This document shows, piece by piece, positions 26,547 through 35,715 of a stretch of 64,000 nt of DNA. The notes beneath the pieces are model-generated. The model worked only from the letters and a program-made list of their open reading frames with translations, did no database searches and was not told where the DNA came from. The position numbers were made by a program, and so were the translations under genes. Source of the DNA: Nitrosospira lacus (GTDB taxonomy: Bacteria > Pseudomonadota > Gammaproteobacteria > Burkholderiales > Nitrosomonadaceae). Each line of letters begins with the position of its first letter. The first letter of the stretch is position 1. The DNA lies in NCBI RefSeq assembly GCF_000355765.4, contig NZ_CP021106.3:2389137-2453136 (forward strand), given 5' to 3'.

Positions 26547-27776
26547 ATGCCTGGCGATGATCCCTATACAGACGTGGCACCACTGTGGGTACAATCGCCC
26601 CTTAAAGCGCGGAAAGGGCGAGGTGCGGTGTCGAATCTGCAAGGCCGCTATGAAGTGCTGGCACGGGAAGCTATTGACGACGGCTGGTCTCGTGATAATA
26701 CTGAAACAGGTACCGAACATCATACCGGCAGCGATAACCTGTCAATACTGAAGACGCAAGTCATCGAGGAGCAGGCCAAATCCATCTTGACCCGCAATCT
26801 GTCTCCCGATGTGCCGTTCAGCGTGTCGCTCAATCCGTATCGCGGCTGCGAGCACGGTTGCATTTATTGCTTCGCGCGGCCCACGCACAGCTATCTCGGC
26901 TTATCGCCGGGATTGGATTTCGAGAGCAAAATTTTTGCCAAGATCAACGCACCCGAATTGCTGCGGTGCGAGCTGGCGAAAACCTCGTACGTGCCGGAAC
27001 CGATCGCGCTTGGCGTCAACACAGACGCCTATCAGCCCTGTGAACGAGATCTGCGGCTGACACGCCGCATACTGGAAGTGCTGCACGAGTGCGAACATCC
27101 GGTGGTACTGATTACCAAGTCTTCATTGATCGAGCGCGATATCGATCTGCTGGCGGAAATGGCTTCCAGGCGGCAAGCGGCGGTCGCGATAACGCTCACC
27201 ACGCTCGACCATGCCATGGCACGCACCCTGAAACCGCGCGCGTCGGCCCCGGCACGCCGCTTGCGCACCATCCGCACCCTGACCGATGCAGGGATTCCGG
27301 TCGGTGTCAGCATAGCGCTGGTGATTCCTTTTGTCACGGAGCCCGATCTGGAACGGGTCATGGCGGCAGCAGCGGAAGCCGGCGCTATCAATGCCAGCTA
27401 TGTCGTGCTGCGCCTGCCATGGGAGGTAAGTCCGCTATTCCGGCAATGGCTGCAGGCACACTTTCCCGACCGCGCGCAACGCGTCATGAACCGGGTGTGG
27501 GATATGCGCGGTGGCAAGGATTATGATGCCACCTTCGGCAAGCGGATGCACGGTGAAGGCATATGGGCAGACATGATCCGTCAGCGCTTCGAAAAAGCGG
27601 TCGCGCGTCTCGGCATCGGCGTGCGCTCAGGACGCTTCAGGACACTGGATACTTCGCGTTTCCGTCCGCCTTCGGCGACTACAATAGCAGTGCTAGCGGG
27701 CATGCCAACTCCTGCGCTCGTGAAGGCAAGAAATAATAAAGCGAAAAACTTAGATAGACAGTTCGAGCTGTTTTAG
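26547..27776 (+). CDS. PA0069-type radical SAM protein
   Basis: Predicted 409 aa. RGCEHGCIYCFAR holds the Cx3Cx2C iron-sulfur motif of radical SAM enzymes, and GVNTDAYQPCER plus the ITKSSLIERDIDLL segment match the SplB-like PA0069 family. It would use S-adenosylmethionine to start radical chemistry; the family's substrate is not established. The ATG at 26547 has no strong ribosome-binding site; no better in-frame start is seen. Confidence 0.9.
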   Translation: MPGDDPYTDVAPLWVQSPLKARKGRGAVSNLQGRYEVLAREAIDDGWSRDNTETGTEHHTGSDNLSILKTQVIEEQAKSILTRNLSPDVPFSVSLNPYRGCEHGCIYCFARPTHSYLGLSPGLDFESKIFAKINAPELLRCELAKTSYVPEPIALGVNTDAYQPCERDLRLTRRILEVLHECEHPVVLITKSSLIERDIDLLAEMASRRQAAVAITLTTLDHAMARTLKPRASAPARRLRTIRTLTDAGIPVGVSIALVIPFVTEPDLERVMAAAAEAGAINASYVVLRLPWEVSPLFRQWLQAHFPDRAQRVMNRVWDMRGGKDYDATFGKRMHGEGIWADMIRQRFEKAVARLGIGVRSGRFRTLDTSRFRPPSATTIAVLAGMPTPALVKARNNKAKNLDRQFELF

Positions 27777-27915
27777 CGGCTCAGGCTTCCATCGGACAGT
27801 CCGCACACGTAAGCCACCGCATCCAATCTTATGGCATAATTAGATTAATGCTTCATGCGATGCACATAGAGATATCGCTTCCTGCCAATGACTGTTAGGG
27901 ATTTGACGTCCTGCC

Positions 27916-28449
27916 ATGAAAATACCCGTATTCGTTTCTTCCCCAACCAGCCTGTCGCCATCGCAAGAGGCTGCCCGAACGGTCATCATCCGGCAGTTGG
28001 AGGATAATGATCTAGAGCCTCGCGCGCTGGGACGCTCCGACTATCCGACTGAGCTTCCTTTGCGCGAAGTGCTTCTGATCGCGCGCCACTGTTCGGGTGG
28101 TATTATTCTTGGATTCGAGCAGTTTCGCGCTGAAACCGGGATAAGCAAACCCGGAGTGATAAGCAAACCCGGAGAACCAGGCGAAAAACGGATCAGCATG
28201 CCGACACCATTTCCGACGGCATGGAACCATTTGGAGTCTGGCATTCTGTTCGGTCTGCGCCTCCCCATCCTCGTTTTTCGCGAGGATGGAATTACCGGGG
28301 GCGTATTCGATAACGGTGTTTCAGATGTCTTTATTCATCCAATACCGTCGCCCGAAATCAAGGGTTCTGCAAAAGACGCATTGAGGCAAGTCTTCCAGAG
28401 ATGGGCAGGCAAGGTTCGCGATCACTATTATGATGACAGACATGCCTGA
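27916..28449 (+). CDS. TIR/SLOG-like predicted nucleotide-handling protein
   Basis: Predicted 177 aa. It begins with beta strand IPVFVSSPTSLSPSQ followed by a helix, has HCSGGIILGFEQF, then NHLESGILFGLRLPILVFRED. The latter has the E.G.A...P pattern of nucleoside deoxyribosyltransferase, SLOG and TIR-like folds, so I infer NAD or nucleotide binding or cleavage. An imperfect 18-bp in-frame direct repeat encodes ISKPG twice. It is followed by a membrane CBS protein on the same strand. The exact family is not recognised. Confidence 0.6.
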   Translation: MKIPVFVSSPTSLSPSQEAARTVIIRQLEDNDLEPRALGRSDYPTELPLREVLLIARHCSGGIILGFEQFRAETGISKPGVISKPGEPGEKRISMPTPFPTAWNHLESGILFGLRLPILVFREDGITGGVFDNGVSDVFIHPIPSPEIKGSAKDALRQVFQRWAGKVRDHYYDDRHA

Positions 28450-28604
28450 TAGTCGGGTCGAATCAATGCCTTATCCACTCCTGCCCTCGCTGGCAGGTGT
28501 GAATTTCGATCTGGTTCCGTTACTGCTCTGCCAACGGGAGCCGTCGACCCTGGAGACCACAAACCACTTCTCGCTAGAAAGATTTCCAGATATGGGAGAA
28601 TAAA

Positions 28605-29396
28605 ATGACAACTGAAACACCTGACAATGATCAGGAAAATGAAAGAACGAGAGCGGATGCCAATGAACGCGCGAAAATTGGAAAGAATATTGTCTACTTC
28701 GCGCTAAGCGTTATAGGTATTCTTGGTTTTGTTTCAATTCTGGCCGCATCCTTTGGAACTGCTGGAGAAAAAAGTTTTACGCAGGTAAAGGACATATTGG
28801 GGATACTTTTGCCCGTTCTTGGTACCTGGGTGGGGACGGTGCTCGCATTTTATTTTTCAAAAGAGAATTTCATCGCTGCCGCGCAACAAACCTCCAATCT
28901 GGTGCGCCAGTTAACACCGGACCAGAAATTACAGGCTATCCCGGTCGAAGAAGCGATGATATCGATAACTGCCCCAACCACCGTCAAACTAACCCTGAAC
29001 AAGAAAGAAGAGGAAATCAAACTTAAAGCAGACATACTCGATGCGTTGCTCCCCGAGGGAGGCAAGAACCGTTTACCCTGCGTCGATCCGGAAGGAAAAA
29101 TCAAGTATGTCATTCATCGCAGCATAATCGAAGGGTACATTTCCAAGCAGGCTTTTTCAGGAAGCGTCAATCTGGCTGATCTCACGCTCAAGGATATGCT
29201 GGCCGTCAATCAAATCCAGCGCATTGCAACCGCTTTTGGCGCCGTAGGTCAAAACGCCAAACTGAATGCCGTCAAAACGCTTATGGATGGCAATCCAGAA
29301 TGTTCGGATGTATTCGTGACCGTAGATGGAACGAAAAACGGTAACGCCGTGGGATGGATAACCAACATTATTCTGACGGAAAAGTGCAAGGTTTAA
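28605..29396 (+). CDS. membrane-anchored CBS-domain-like protein
   Basis: Predicted 263 aa. Two TM helices lie at about residues 27-47 and 64-86. The soluble C-terminal part (about 100-263) resembles a CBS pair: a threonine-rich strand block (AMISITAPTTVKLTL), then NRLPCVDPEGKIKYVIHRS, and a second GQNAKLNAVKTLMDGNPECSDVFVTVDG block. CBS domains bind adenosine nucleotides. GGGAGAAT precedes the ATG. It follows the TIR/SLOG-like gene by 155 bp and may be its partner (inference). Confidence 0.65.
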   Translation: MTTETPDNDQENERTRADANERAKIGKNIVYFALSVIGILGFVSILAASFGTAGEKSFTQVKDILGILLPVLGTWVGTVLAFYFSKENFIAAAQQTSNLVRQLTPDQKLQAIPVEEAMISITAPTTVKLTLNKKEEEIKLKADILDALLPEGGKNRLPCVDPEGKIKYVIHRSIIEGYISKQAFSGSVNLADLTLKDMLAVNQIQRIATAFGAVGQNAKLNAVKTLMDGNPECSDVFVTVDGTKNGNAVGWITNIILTEKCKV

Positions 29397-29463
29397 TTGA
29401 CCGAAGCCAGCTGAGCTCTTTACCGGATCAACCTCAAGTCGCCTATCGCCTAGGAAGTGGTTC

Positions 29464-29645
29464 ATGACGTAATCTCCAGTCGCTTCCATAAACACTTGCT
29501 TTTGCTTTTACGTTCAATCATTTCCAGTTGCTGCGCGTGAGCTTCCAGTTCCTCAGCACTCGGAATGAGTACTATCAATATGCAAGTCCTGTAGGTTGAC
29601 GACGATATCGGGGTCGCTTATGGGAGAGGCGCAGAGCAAAGCAAT
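29464..29645 (-). pseudogene. 3' fragment of a second dnaQ copy
   Basis: The plus sequence from CCATAAACACTTGCTTTTG through TGCGCGTGAGCTTCCAGTTCCTC to CAAGTCCTGTAGGTTGACG aligns base by base with the 3' end of intact dnaQ (38594-38760), with substitutions and single-base indels. It is inactive and is the 3' half of a pair with 32095-32290. The surrounding 29397-29799 holds no other gene. Confidence 0.85.
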
Positions 29646-29799
29646 CATCGATCCAAGTTCGTAACTTTAATTTTTACTGCACGGTTTTTCCACTCTGACC
29701 ACGCCCTCCCCATAGGGCATGATCCGTCAATACATCCGCTAGTTTTGACAGTCATTCGGATTGGGGATGGACTTCAGAGAAATTCTTCATGCTACTTAT

Positions 29800-32070
29800 T
29801 CATCCCACGGCACCGATGTTCTTACGCTTTATCTGAAAGGCGGCATATTTTTCCAAAATATTCTCGTTCTTCGGATCAGCTTCTATTGCACGCTTGTACA
29901 TCACCTCGGCGGCATCTAGATTCTCGCGATTGTTAGCCAGAAAATCGGCGTACCTTCCTAGAATAAACGCATCCGCCGAATCAACTTCGATCGCACGCTT
30001 GTACATTTCCTCCGCAGCATCCCAGTTTTTACGCTTATCCGCCAAAAAATTGGCATAAGAACTCAAAACATACCTGTAATTTGGGTCGACTTCGATCGCG
30101 CGCTTGTACATCTCCTCGGCAGCATCCCAGTTTTTACGCTTATCCGCCAAAAAGTTGGCATAAGAACTCAAAACATATGTGTAATTTGGGTCGACTTCGA
30201 TCGCGCGCTTGTACATCTCCTCGGCAACATCCCAGTTTTTACGCTTATCCGCCAAAAAGTTGGCATAAGAATTCAAAACATATGTGTAATTTGGGTCGAC
30301 TTCGATCGCGCGCTTATACATCTCCTCGGCAGCATCCCAGTTTTTACGCTTGTCCGCCAGAAAGTTGGCATAAGAACTCAAAACATATGTGTAATTTGGG
30401 TCGACTTCGATCGCGCGCTTATACATCTCCTCGGCAGCATCCCAGTTTTTACGCTTGTCCGCCAGAAAGTTGGCATAAGAACTCAAAACATATGTGTAAT
30501 TTGGGTCGACTTCGATCGCACGCTTGTACATCTCCTCGGCGGCATCCCAGTTTTTACGCTTATCCACTAGAAAGTTGGCATAAGAACTCAAAACATACCT
30601 GTAATTTGGGTCGACTTCGATCGCGCGTTTGTATATCTCCTCGGCGGCATCCCAGTTTTTACGCTTATCCGCCAGAAAGTTGGCATAAAAACCCAAAACA
30701 TACGTGTAATTTGGGTCGACTTCGATCGCGCGCTTGTATAATTCTTCCGCGACATCTAAGTTTGCGCGTTTGGCTTCTAAGAAGTTAGCGTAGTTGCATA
30801 AAATACGAGCGTCCTTCGGATTGACTTCAAGTGAACGCTTGTATGTTTCCTCGGCAGCCTCGAAGTCACGGTCTTCAATCTCTAGAAAGAGCGCGTAGCT
30901 ATCCAATAATTCGGCGCTTGAAGGTAACGTTGCAATCCCTTCGAGATAGATATTCTTGCGCTTTTCTGGATTAGCTTCGGCAAGAGCCCGCATTTGCCAT
31001 GACCACCAGTTATTCGAATCCTTGAACGCATCAGCCAAGACTTGCCGCGTCGCCTCTTGATCTACACTCGAAATGCCGATGGCGACAATATTTTTTTGAA
31101 GATTCTCTACTTGTTCACGGTAATTTTTAGCTCTTTCTCTACCACGTTCTTCAATACGGGTGAAAATTTCTCCCATCTCGAAATCGGGAATCAATTTCGC
31201 TGCCAACTGCAACATGAATGGATCGAACCCCGGTATCGCAACCATTACGCCGTCATGTTTCGCCAATAGTTTCTGTACCGCAGCCGATGGAGGCGAGCCG
31301 GCTTGATAGCACCAGATGATTCGGCCCGTAATATCGCCGAGTCTCAAACTATTAAAAAAGCCCATCAGGCTACCATCATTGCCCCCGTAGCCAATCACCA
31401 GCGGCATATAATGCTTGAACAGACGAGTGAGAGCATCTATCCAGCCTTTCTCCAGTGCCCCCACCCCTACTGCGTCGTTCTTGGGGTCAAGAAACAGATC
31501 ACGATGTATTTTGGCGACCAGCGGTCTGCGCAATGCTGCCCGCACATATCCGGTAAGCGACTCATGCCCTACTATCAGCGGCGGTTTGTGGGCGTGAATA
31601 GCTAACGCGTCGGCTACCAGATTGTCGAAATTAGTAGTGACAACGACCTTGTGCCGGGTTTGTTGCATGATTTCGGCCAGCAGCGAATAACCGAGGCCGG
31701 GTTCTTTGCCGTCCATGGCAGCTTCGAGCGCAGCAAATCCGGATTCTGGGTCGCCACGAAAGCGGCGGTCGAATATCCGGGGGTAGAATTCAGCCGCATG
31801 ATCCCATGTGAGGCCATCAATTCCCAGTGCATTGGAGGCTATCCATGTATCACGATCTGAATCATCGCGACACTCGCGCAAATGTAGATCATTCAGCCAG
31901 TTCTCCGCCATTACTTTTCCAGTAGAAATACCTGAAGTAACAGAGGCCCCGGAACCAAGCACGAACGCCAGGGAACGGTCTGGCATGGATTTGTTGAGGC
32001 TTGCTATTTCCTCAAGAACACCCGCTACTGTCCACTCCAATGGAGATTTTGTAGACGCTGGCTCATTCAT
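29800..32070 (-). CDS. SIR2-family NADase with C-terminal TPR array
   Basis: Predicted 756 aa. The SIR2 domain (about 30-300) shows FVLGSGASVTSG, VVVTTNFDNL, KIHRDL and VIGYGGNDGS, the SIR2_2-like signature, in which NAD is bound and cleaved. Residues about 380-756 form ten 35-residue TPR repeats, seven of them almost identical. SIR2-TPR and SIR2-fusion proteins are known antiphage effectors that deplete NAD. The gene lies inside a decayed dnaQ copy, pointing to acquisition. No partner gene is in the same orientation. Defence is inferred, not shown. Confidence 0.85.
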   Translation of the reverse strand: MNEPASTKSPLEWTVAGVLEEIASLNKSMPDRSLAFVLGSGASVTSGISTGKVMAENWLNDLHLRECRDDSDRDTWIASNALGIDGLTWDHAAEFYPRIFDRRFRGDPESGFAALEAAMDGKEPGLGYSLLAEIMQQTRHKVVVTTNFDNLVADALAIHAHKPPLIVGHESLTGYVRAALRRPLVAKIHRDLFLDPKNDAVGVGALEKGWIDALTRLFKHYMPLVIGYGGNDGSLMGFFNSLRLGDITGRIIWCYQAGSPPSAAVQKLLAKHDGVMVAIPGFDPFMLQLAAKLIPDFEMGEIFTRIEERGRERAKNYREQVENLQKNIVAIGISSVDQEATRQVLADAFKDSNNWWSWQMRALAEANPEKRKNIYLEGIATLPSSAELLDSYALFLEIEDRDFEAAEETYKRSLEVNPKDARILCNYANFLEAKRANLDVAEELYKRAIEVDPNYTYVLGFYANFLADKRKNWDAAEEIYKRAIEVDPNYRYVLSSYANFLVDKRKNWDAAEEMYKRAIEVDPNYTYVLSSYANFLADKRKNWDAAEEMYKRAIEVDPNYTYVLSSYANFLADKRKNWDAAEEMYKRAIEVDPNYTYVLNSYANFLADKRKNWDVAEEMYKRAIEVDPNYTYVLSSYANFLADKRKNWDAAEEMYKRAIEVDPNYRYVLSSYANFLADKRKNWDAAEEMYKRAIEVDSADAFILGRYADFLANNRENLDAAEVMYKRAIEADPKNENILEKYAAFQIKRKNIGAVG
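29897..30873 (-). repeat. 105-bp TPR repeat array within the SIR2-TPR gene
   Basis: The unit YKRAIEVDPNYTYVLSSYAN with its following NFLADKRKNWDAAEEM recurs every 105 bp (for example TCTCCTCGGC at 30111 and 30216). Adjacent central copies differ by only a few bases, indicating recent gain or homogenisation. Confidence 0.95.
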
Positions 32071-32094
32071 CTATATGCCTTCATACTGTTTTCC

Positions 32095-32290
32095 GTAGAG
32101 TGGATGAAACGCAGCAAGATAGATTTCCGCCAGAAATTCCGCTTCCAACAGCGCCGGGGTTGTAATTCGGCCAACCCCAATTCATGATCGAGAAATGCAA
32201 CATTCAACACGGTGTTGTGCATGATAAGCTCCGTTCCTCAAAAAAATCGAGCAGCTTGGGCGTCGAACGATATAACGTAGTCAGGATAAT
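32095..32290 (-). pseudogene. 5'/middle fragment of a second dnaQ copy
   Basis: Plus sequence AAGATAGATTTCCGCCAGAAATTCCGC and CATGATCGAGAAATGCAACATT and GTTGTGCATGATAAG align with intact dnaQ at about 38810-39070, with an internal deletion of about 110 bp and many substitutions. It is inactive. The SIR2-TPR gene lies between this fragment and the 29464 fragment. Confidence 0.85.
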
Positions 32291-32319
32291 CGTCGCCCGG
32301 TTACGAAAAGCTCTCAGGT

Positions 32320-32640
32320 CTATTCGCTCCCCCGTTCGCCCGTACTGATACGTCCACTTTCGTTTACGTCGAGGACATAGACCTTACCGGCACCATGTTG
32401 ATGAGTGTTGGCAACCGTCATTACTTCATTGAAAATACACTCCACCAGATTATCAGGGGCAAAAATTTCAATGCGCTTTTTTGGTACGTACGGCGTGAAA
32501 TCCCGCCCGGTAATGAGTTTGACTCTCCCGAAGCCTTGGCAATCGGATACGCTCATACCCGGGAAATCAGGGATTTCAAGCAGGGTCTGGGTGAGTTTCG
32601 ATAACATGAAAGGCTCGATATAGGCGCGGATTTCCTTCAT
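32320..32640 (-). CDS. P-II family signalling protein linked to metal efflux
   Basis: Predicted 106 aa, the size of GlnB/GlnK. The start KEIRAYIEPFMLSKLTQTLLEI and VSDCQGFGRVK match the P-II beta-alpha-beta core; GRISTGERG resembles the C-terminal loop. The T-loop (TGRDFTPYVPKKRIE) lacks the uridylylated GRAAEYxVDFLPK consensus. It is the last gene of the czcCBA unit, 9 bp after czcA, so it may sense metal or nucleotide state rather than nitrogen (inference). Confidence 0.85.
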   Translation of the reverse strand: MKEIRAYIEPFMLSKLTQTLLEIPDFPGMSVSDCQGFGRVKLITGRDFTPYVPKKRIEIFAPDNLVECIFNEVMTVANTHQHGAGKVYVLDVNESGRISTGERGSE

Positions 32641-32649
32641 GGCGGTACC

Positions 32650-35600
32650 TCAAGGATGCGGTTGTTGAAAATTGCGGTAGAGTGCTGGGAGCATGGTCAA
32701 GGTTAACAACGTCGCGGTTATCAGTCCACCAATAATAACCACGGCAAAAGGTTTGACGGTTTCTGATCCGACGCTGGTGGACAGCGCTGCGGGCAACAAT
32801 CCCAGCATCGCCATCAGCGCCGTCATTATCACGGGACGCAAACGGCTGACAGAACCTTGCAATATGGCTTCATTTAGCGAAATGCCCTCGCGCCTGAGTA
32901 AGGTGATCTGTGATAGCAGGATCACGCCGTTTTGCACGGCAATGCCGAACAGCGCGATGAACCCAACCGCTGCCGATACGCTTAAATGGATGCCGGTCAA
33001 TAGCAATGCGATCAATCCACCGATCATCGAGAAAGGAACGTTCATTACAATCAGGGAGGCATTCTTGATCGAGCGGAATGTCCAGAATAACAATACAAAA
33101 ATCAAGATAAAACTGACGGGAATAATAAAGGAAAGCCGCTTCATCGCACGCTGCTGGTTCTCGAACTGGCCGCTCCAGACTATGCTGTAACCCGGCTGCA
33201 GATGAACCTGTTGACCGATTCTTTTCTGTGCCTCGGCCACGAAACTACCCAGATCGCGCCCTATCAGGTTGCATTTGACGGCTATACGGCGCATGTTGTC
33301 CTCGCGGCTGATACGCGAGGCACCTTGGCTCATCTTGATTTCCGCCAGTTCGGCCAATGGAATACGGCTGCCATTCGTGGATAAAACGGTGATATCTTCA
33401 ATTGCCCCCACTGAATCGCGTGCCGAACTGATGAGGCGCACGGTAATGTCGAAACGGCGTTCTCCCTCCAGCATTTGGGTAGCGGTTTTACCGCCAACCG
33501 CCATGGAGATCACGTCCTCCACATCAGATACATTGATACCATAGCGCGCAATTTTATCCCGATCGATGGAAATGACGAGCTGAGCCAGCCCGGATTGCTG
33601 CTCGGCAGCCACATCAGTAGCGCCTTCTATGGAGCGCAGGATGCCGGTGATCTGATTGGCCTTCTCCTGAAGAATCCTTAGATCTTCGCCGAAAACCTTG
33701 ATGGCAATTTCGCCCTTCACGCCGGAAATAGCTTCTTCCACGTTGTCCTGGATCACTTGAGAAAAATTGAACTGCAGCCCGGGAAATACCGCCAGGCGTT
33801 TCTGCATCGCTTCGACAAGCTCATCCTTGTTGCGATACCGCCAGGTATCCTTTGGCTTGAGATCGATAAGAACCTCCAGATTATTGAAACCTTTGGGATC
33901 GGTACCATCCTCCGGGCGTCCCAATTGCGTAAGTATCGACTTTGCCTCACGGAATTCGAGCAGACGCGCGCGTACATCCCTTTCCAGATCCTTGGCCTTA
34001 TTGAGCGAGACCGGCGTTGGCAATGTTATGGTCAGCCAGACATTGCCCTCATCCAGTTTGGGCATGAATTCCGTACCAATCAGCGGAAAAGAAGCCAGCG
34101 ACAAGGCCAGCATTAAACCCGCGCCTACGAACAATTTGCGCGGATGGCGCAATACGGCCTCCAGCAACGCCAGGTAACGCCGCTCCATGCCATGGATAAG
34201 CGGATTGTGCGATTCGGTGAGTCGAGGTCCTACCAGGTAACTCAAGAGCACCGGAACCAAGGTCAAGCTGATAAACAGCGAACCCAGCAAGGCAAAAGTA
34301 AGCGTGAATGCCATGGGAGAAAAGATTTTTTCTTCAACGCGCTGGAAGGTAAAAATGGGTAAGAAGGCGATAATAAGAATGGCTTTGGAAAAAAGTATCG
34401 GCCGAGCCATTTCCGCCGTTGTCATGAGCATGGATTGGCGCATATGCGCCACACTTGCCTGCTGGCGCATCTCCAGAGTCACTTTGACCATGATGGCCTC
34501 CACCAGCACCACGGCGCTATCCACAATGATGCCAAAATCGATTGCGCCCAGGGAAATCAGGTTGGCGGAAACCTGCATGGCATCAATCAGGATAAAGGCA
34601 AATAACAAGGATAGCGGGATAACAACGATAACCACCGCTGAAGCCCAGACTCGACGGAGAAAAATAATCAGAACTACCAGAATAAGTGCCGCGCCCTCCA
34701 GCATATTTCGCTCGACCGTATGGACGGTATGCTGTATCAGTTCCGTGCGGTCATAGATGGGGACGATCTTGACGCCTTGAGGCAAGCCATAATTATTAAG
34801 ATGCTCGATTTTTCCCTTTACCCCATTTATCACTTCAATGGCATTTCTGCCCTTGATAAGCAAAACGATGCCCTGTACCACATCATCGTCCTCGTTGTAA
34901 CCGACAATGCCAATACGCGGCTGGGAACCCACGACCACATCGGCAACATTCTTGACAAAAACCGGAACACCTTCCCGGCTGGCAACGATGATATTTCCAA
35001 TTTCATCCCCGGATTTCAACAAACCTGTGCCACGTACCACCAATGCCTCATGGCCATGATCGAGATAACCGCCGCCGATATTGGCATTATTGATGGCGAT
35101 AGCCTGGTAGACTTCAGGAAGCGTCAGCTTGTAATTCCTAAGCTTGCCTGGATCGATCTGCACCTGGTATTGCTTGATGCCCCCCCCGAAAGCTACTACA
35201 TCGGCCACCCCCTGGACGGAGCGGAGCGTGCGCTCGATCATCCAATCCTGCAACGCCCGCTGTTCCACCAGGGGAATGCCGGGGGCTTCGATACGATAGC
35301 GAAAAATCTCGCCGATACCAGTCGTCAAGGGGCCCAGTATGGGCTTTACTTCCGTTGGCAGGCTAACGGTTTTTAGCCGCTCCAGCACCAGCTGCCGTGA
35401 AAAATAATCCTCGGCATCGTCATCAAACGTCAGTGTTACCACGGACAAGCCGAAAATGGATACCGAACGCATATTAATCATATGCGGCAGACCATTCATT
35501 TCCTTTTCGATGGGCAGACTGATCAGTTTCTCCACTTCTTCCGGAGCTTGGCCGGGATATTGGGTCACCACTTGTACGAAAACATTCTGCACATCGGGAA

Positions 35601-35715
35601 AGGCCTGTATCGGCAAACGCTCGAACGACAGAGCACCAAGGCCAGCCAGAAACACTGCCGTGCTGATAATCAACAGGCGTTGTTGCAGGCAGAAGGCGAT
35701 GATCCGATGGATCAC
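32650..35715 (-). CDS. czcA: CzcA/CusA-type heavy-metal RND efflux pump
   Basis: Predicted 1021 aa, standard for HME-RND pumps. Twelve TM helices are consistent with hydrophobic blocks at the start (LLIISTAVFLAGLGALSF), around 340-520 and 850-1010. The TM4 motif GAIDFGIIVDSAVVLVEA contains the DFGxxxD pattern of divalent-cation pumps rather than the copper type. It exports metal (Zn, Co, Ni or Cd class) from the cytoplasm or periplasm using the proton gradient. The start overlaps the czcB stop (ATGA). Confidence 0.93.
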   Translation of the reverse strand: MIHRIIAFCLQQRLLIISTAVFLAGLGALSFERLPIQAFPDVQNVFVQVVTQYPGQAPEEVEKLISLPIEKEMNGLPHMINMRSVSIFGLSVVTLTFDDDAEDYFSRQLVLERLKTVSLPTEVKPILGPLTTGIGEIFRYRIEAPGIPLVEQRALQDWMIERTLRSVQGVADVVAFGGGIKQYQVQIDPGKLRNYKLTLPEVYQAIAINNANIGGGYLDHGHEALVVRGTGLLKSGDEIGNIIVASREGVPVFVKNVADVVVGSQPRIGIVGYNEDDDVVQGIVLLIKGRNAIEVINGVKGKIEHLNNYGLPQGVKIVPIYDRTELIQHTVHTVERNMLEGAALILVVLIIFLRRVWASAVVIVVIPLSLLFAFILIDAMQVSANLISLGAIDFGIIVDSAVVLVEAIMVKVTLEMRQQASVAHMRQSMLMTTAEMARPILFSKAILIIAFLPIFTFQRVEEKIFSPMAFTLTFALLGSLFISLTLVPVLLSYLVGPRLTESHNPLIHGMERRYLALLEAVLRHPRKLFVGAGLMLALSLASFPLIGTEFMPKLDEGNVWLTITLPTPVSLNKAKDLERDVRARLLEFREAKSILTQLGRPEDGTDPKGFNNLEVLIDLKPKDTWRYRNKDELVEAMQKRLAVFPGLQFNFSQVIQDNVEEAISGVKGEIAIKVFGEDLRILQEKANQITGILRSIEGATDVAAEQQSGLAQLVISIDRDKIARYGINVSDVEDVISMAVGGKTATQMLEGERRFDITVRLISSARDSVGAIEDITVLSTNGSRIPLAELAEIKMSQGASRISREDNMRRIAVKCNLIGRDLGSFVAEAQKRIGQQVHLQPGYSIVWSGQFENQQRAMKRLSFIIPVSFILIFVLLFWTFRSIKNASLIVMNVPFSMIGGLIALLLTGIHLSVSAAVGFIALFGIAVQNGVILLSQITLLRREGISLNEAILQGSVSRLRPVIMTALMAMLGLLPAALSTSVGSETVKPFAVVIIGGLITATLLTLTMLPALYRNFQQPHP

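Noticed and set aside
30081-30788. 235-codon plus-strand repetitive ORF (repeated RLRSRACTSPRQHPSF)
   Set aside because: Antisense to the TPR array of the SIR2 gene; the apparent repeats are simply the complement of the 105-bp units.
35180-35187. C8 run in czcA
   Set aside because: Shorter than the G10 tract, in a conserved pump gene; chance or weak slippage only.
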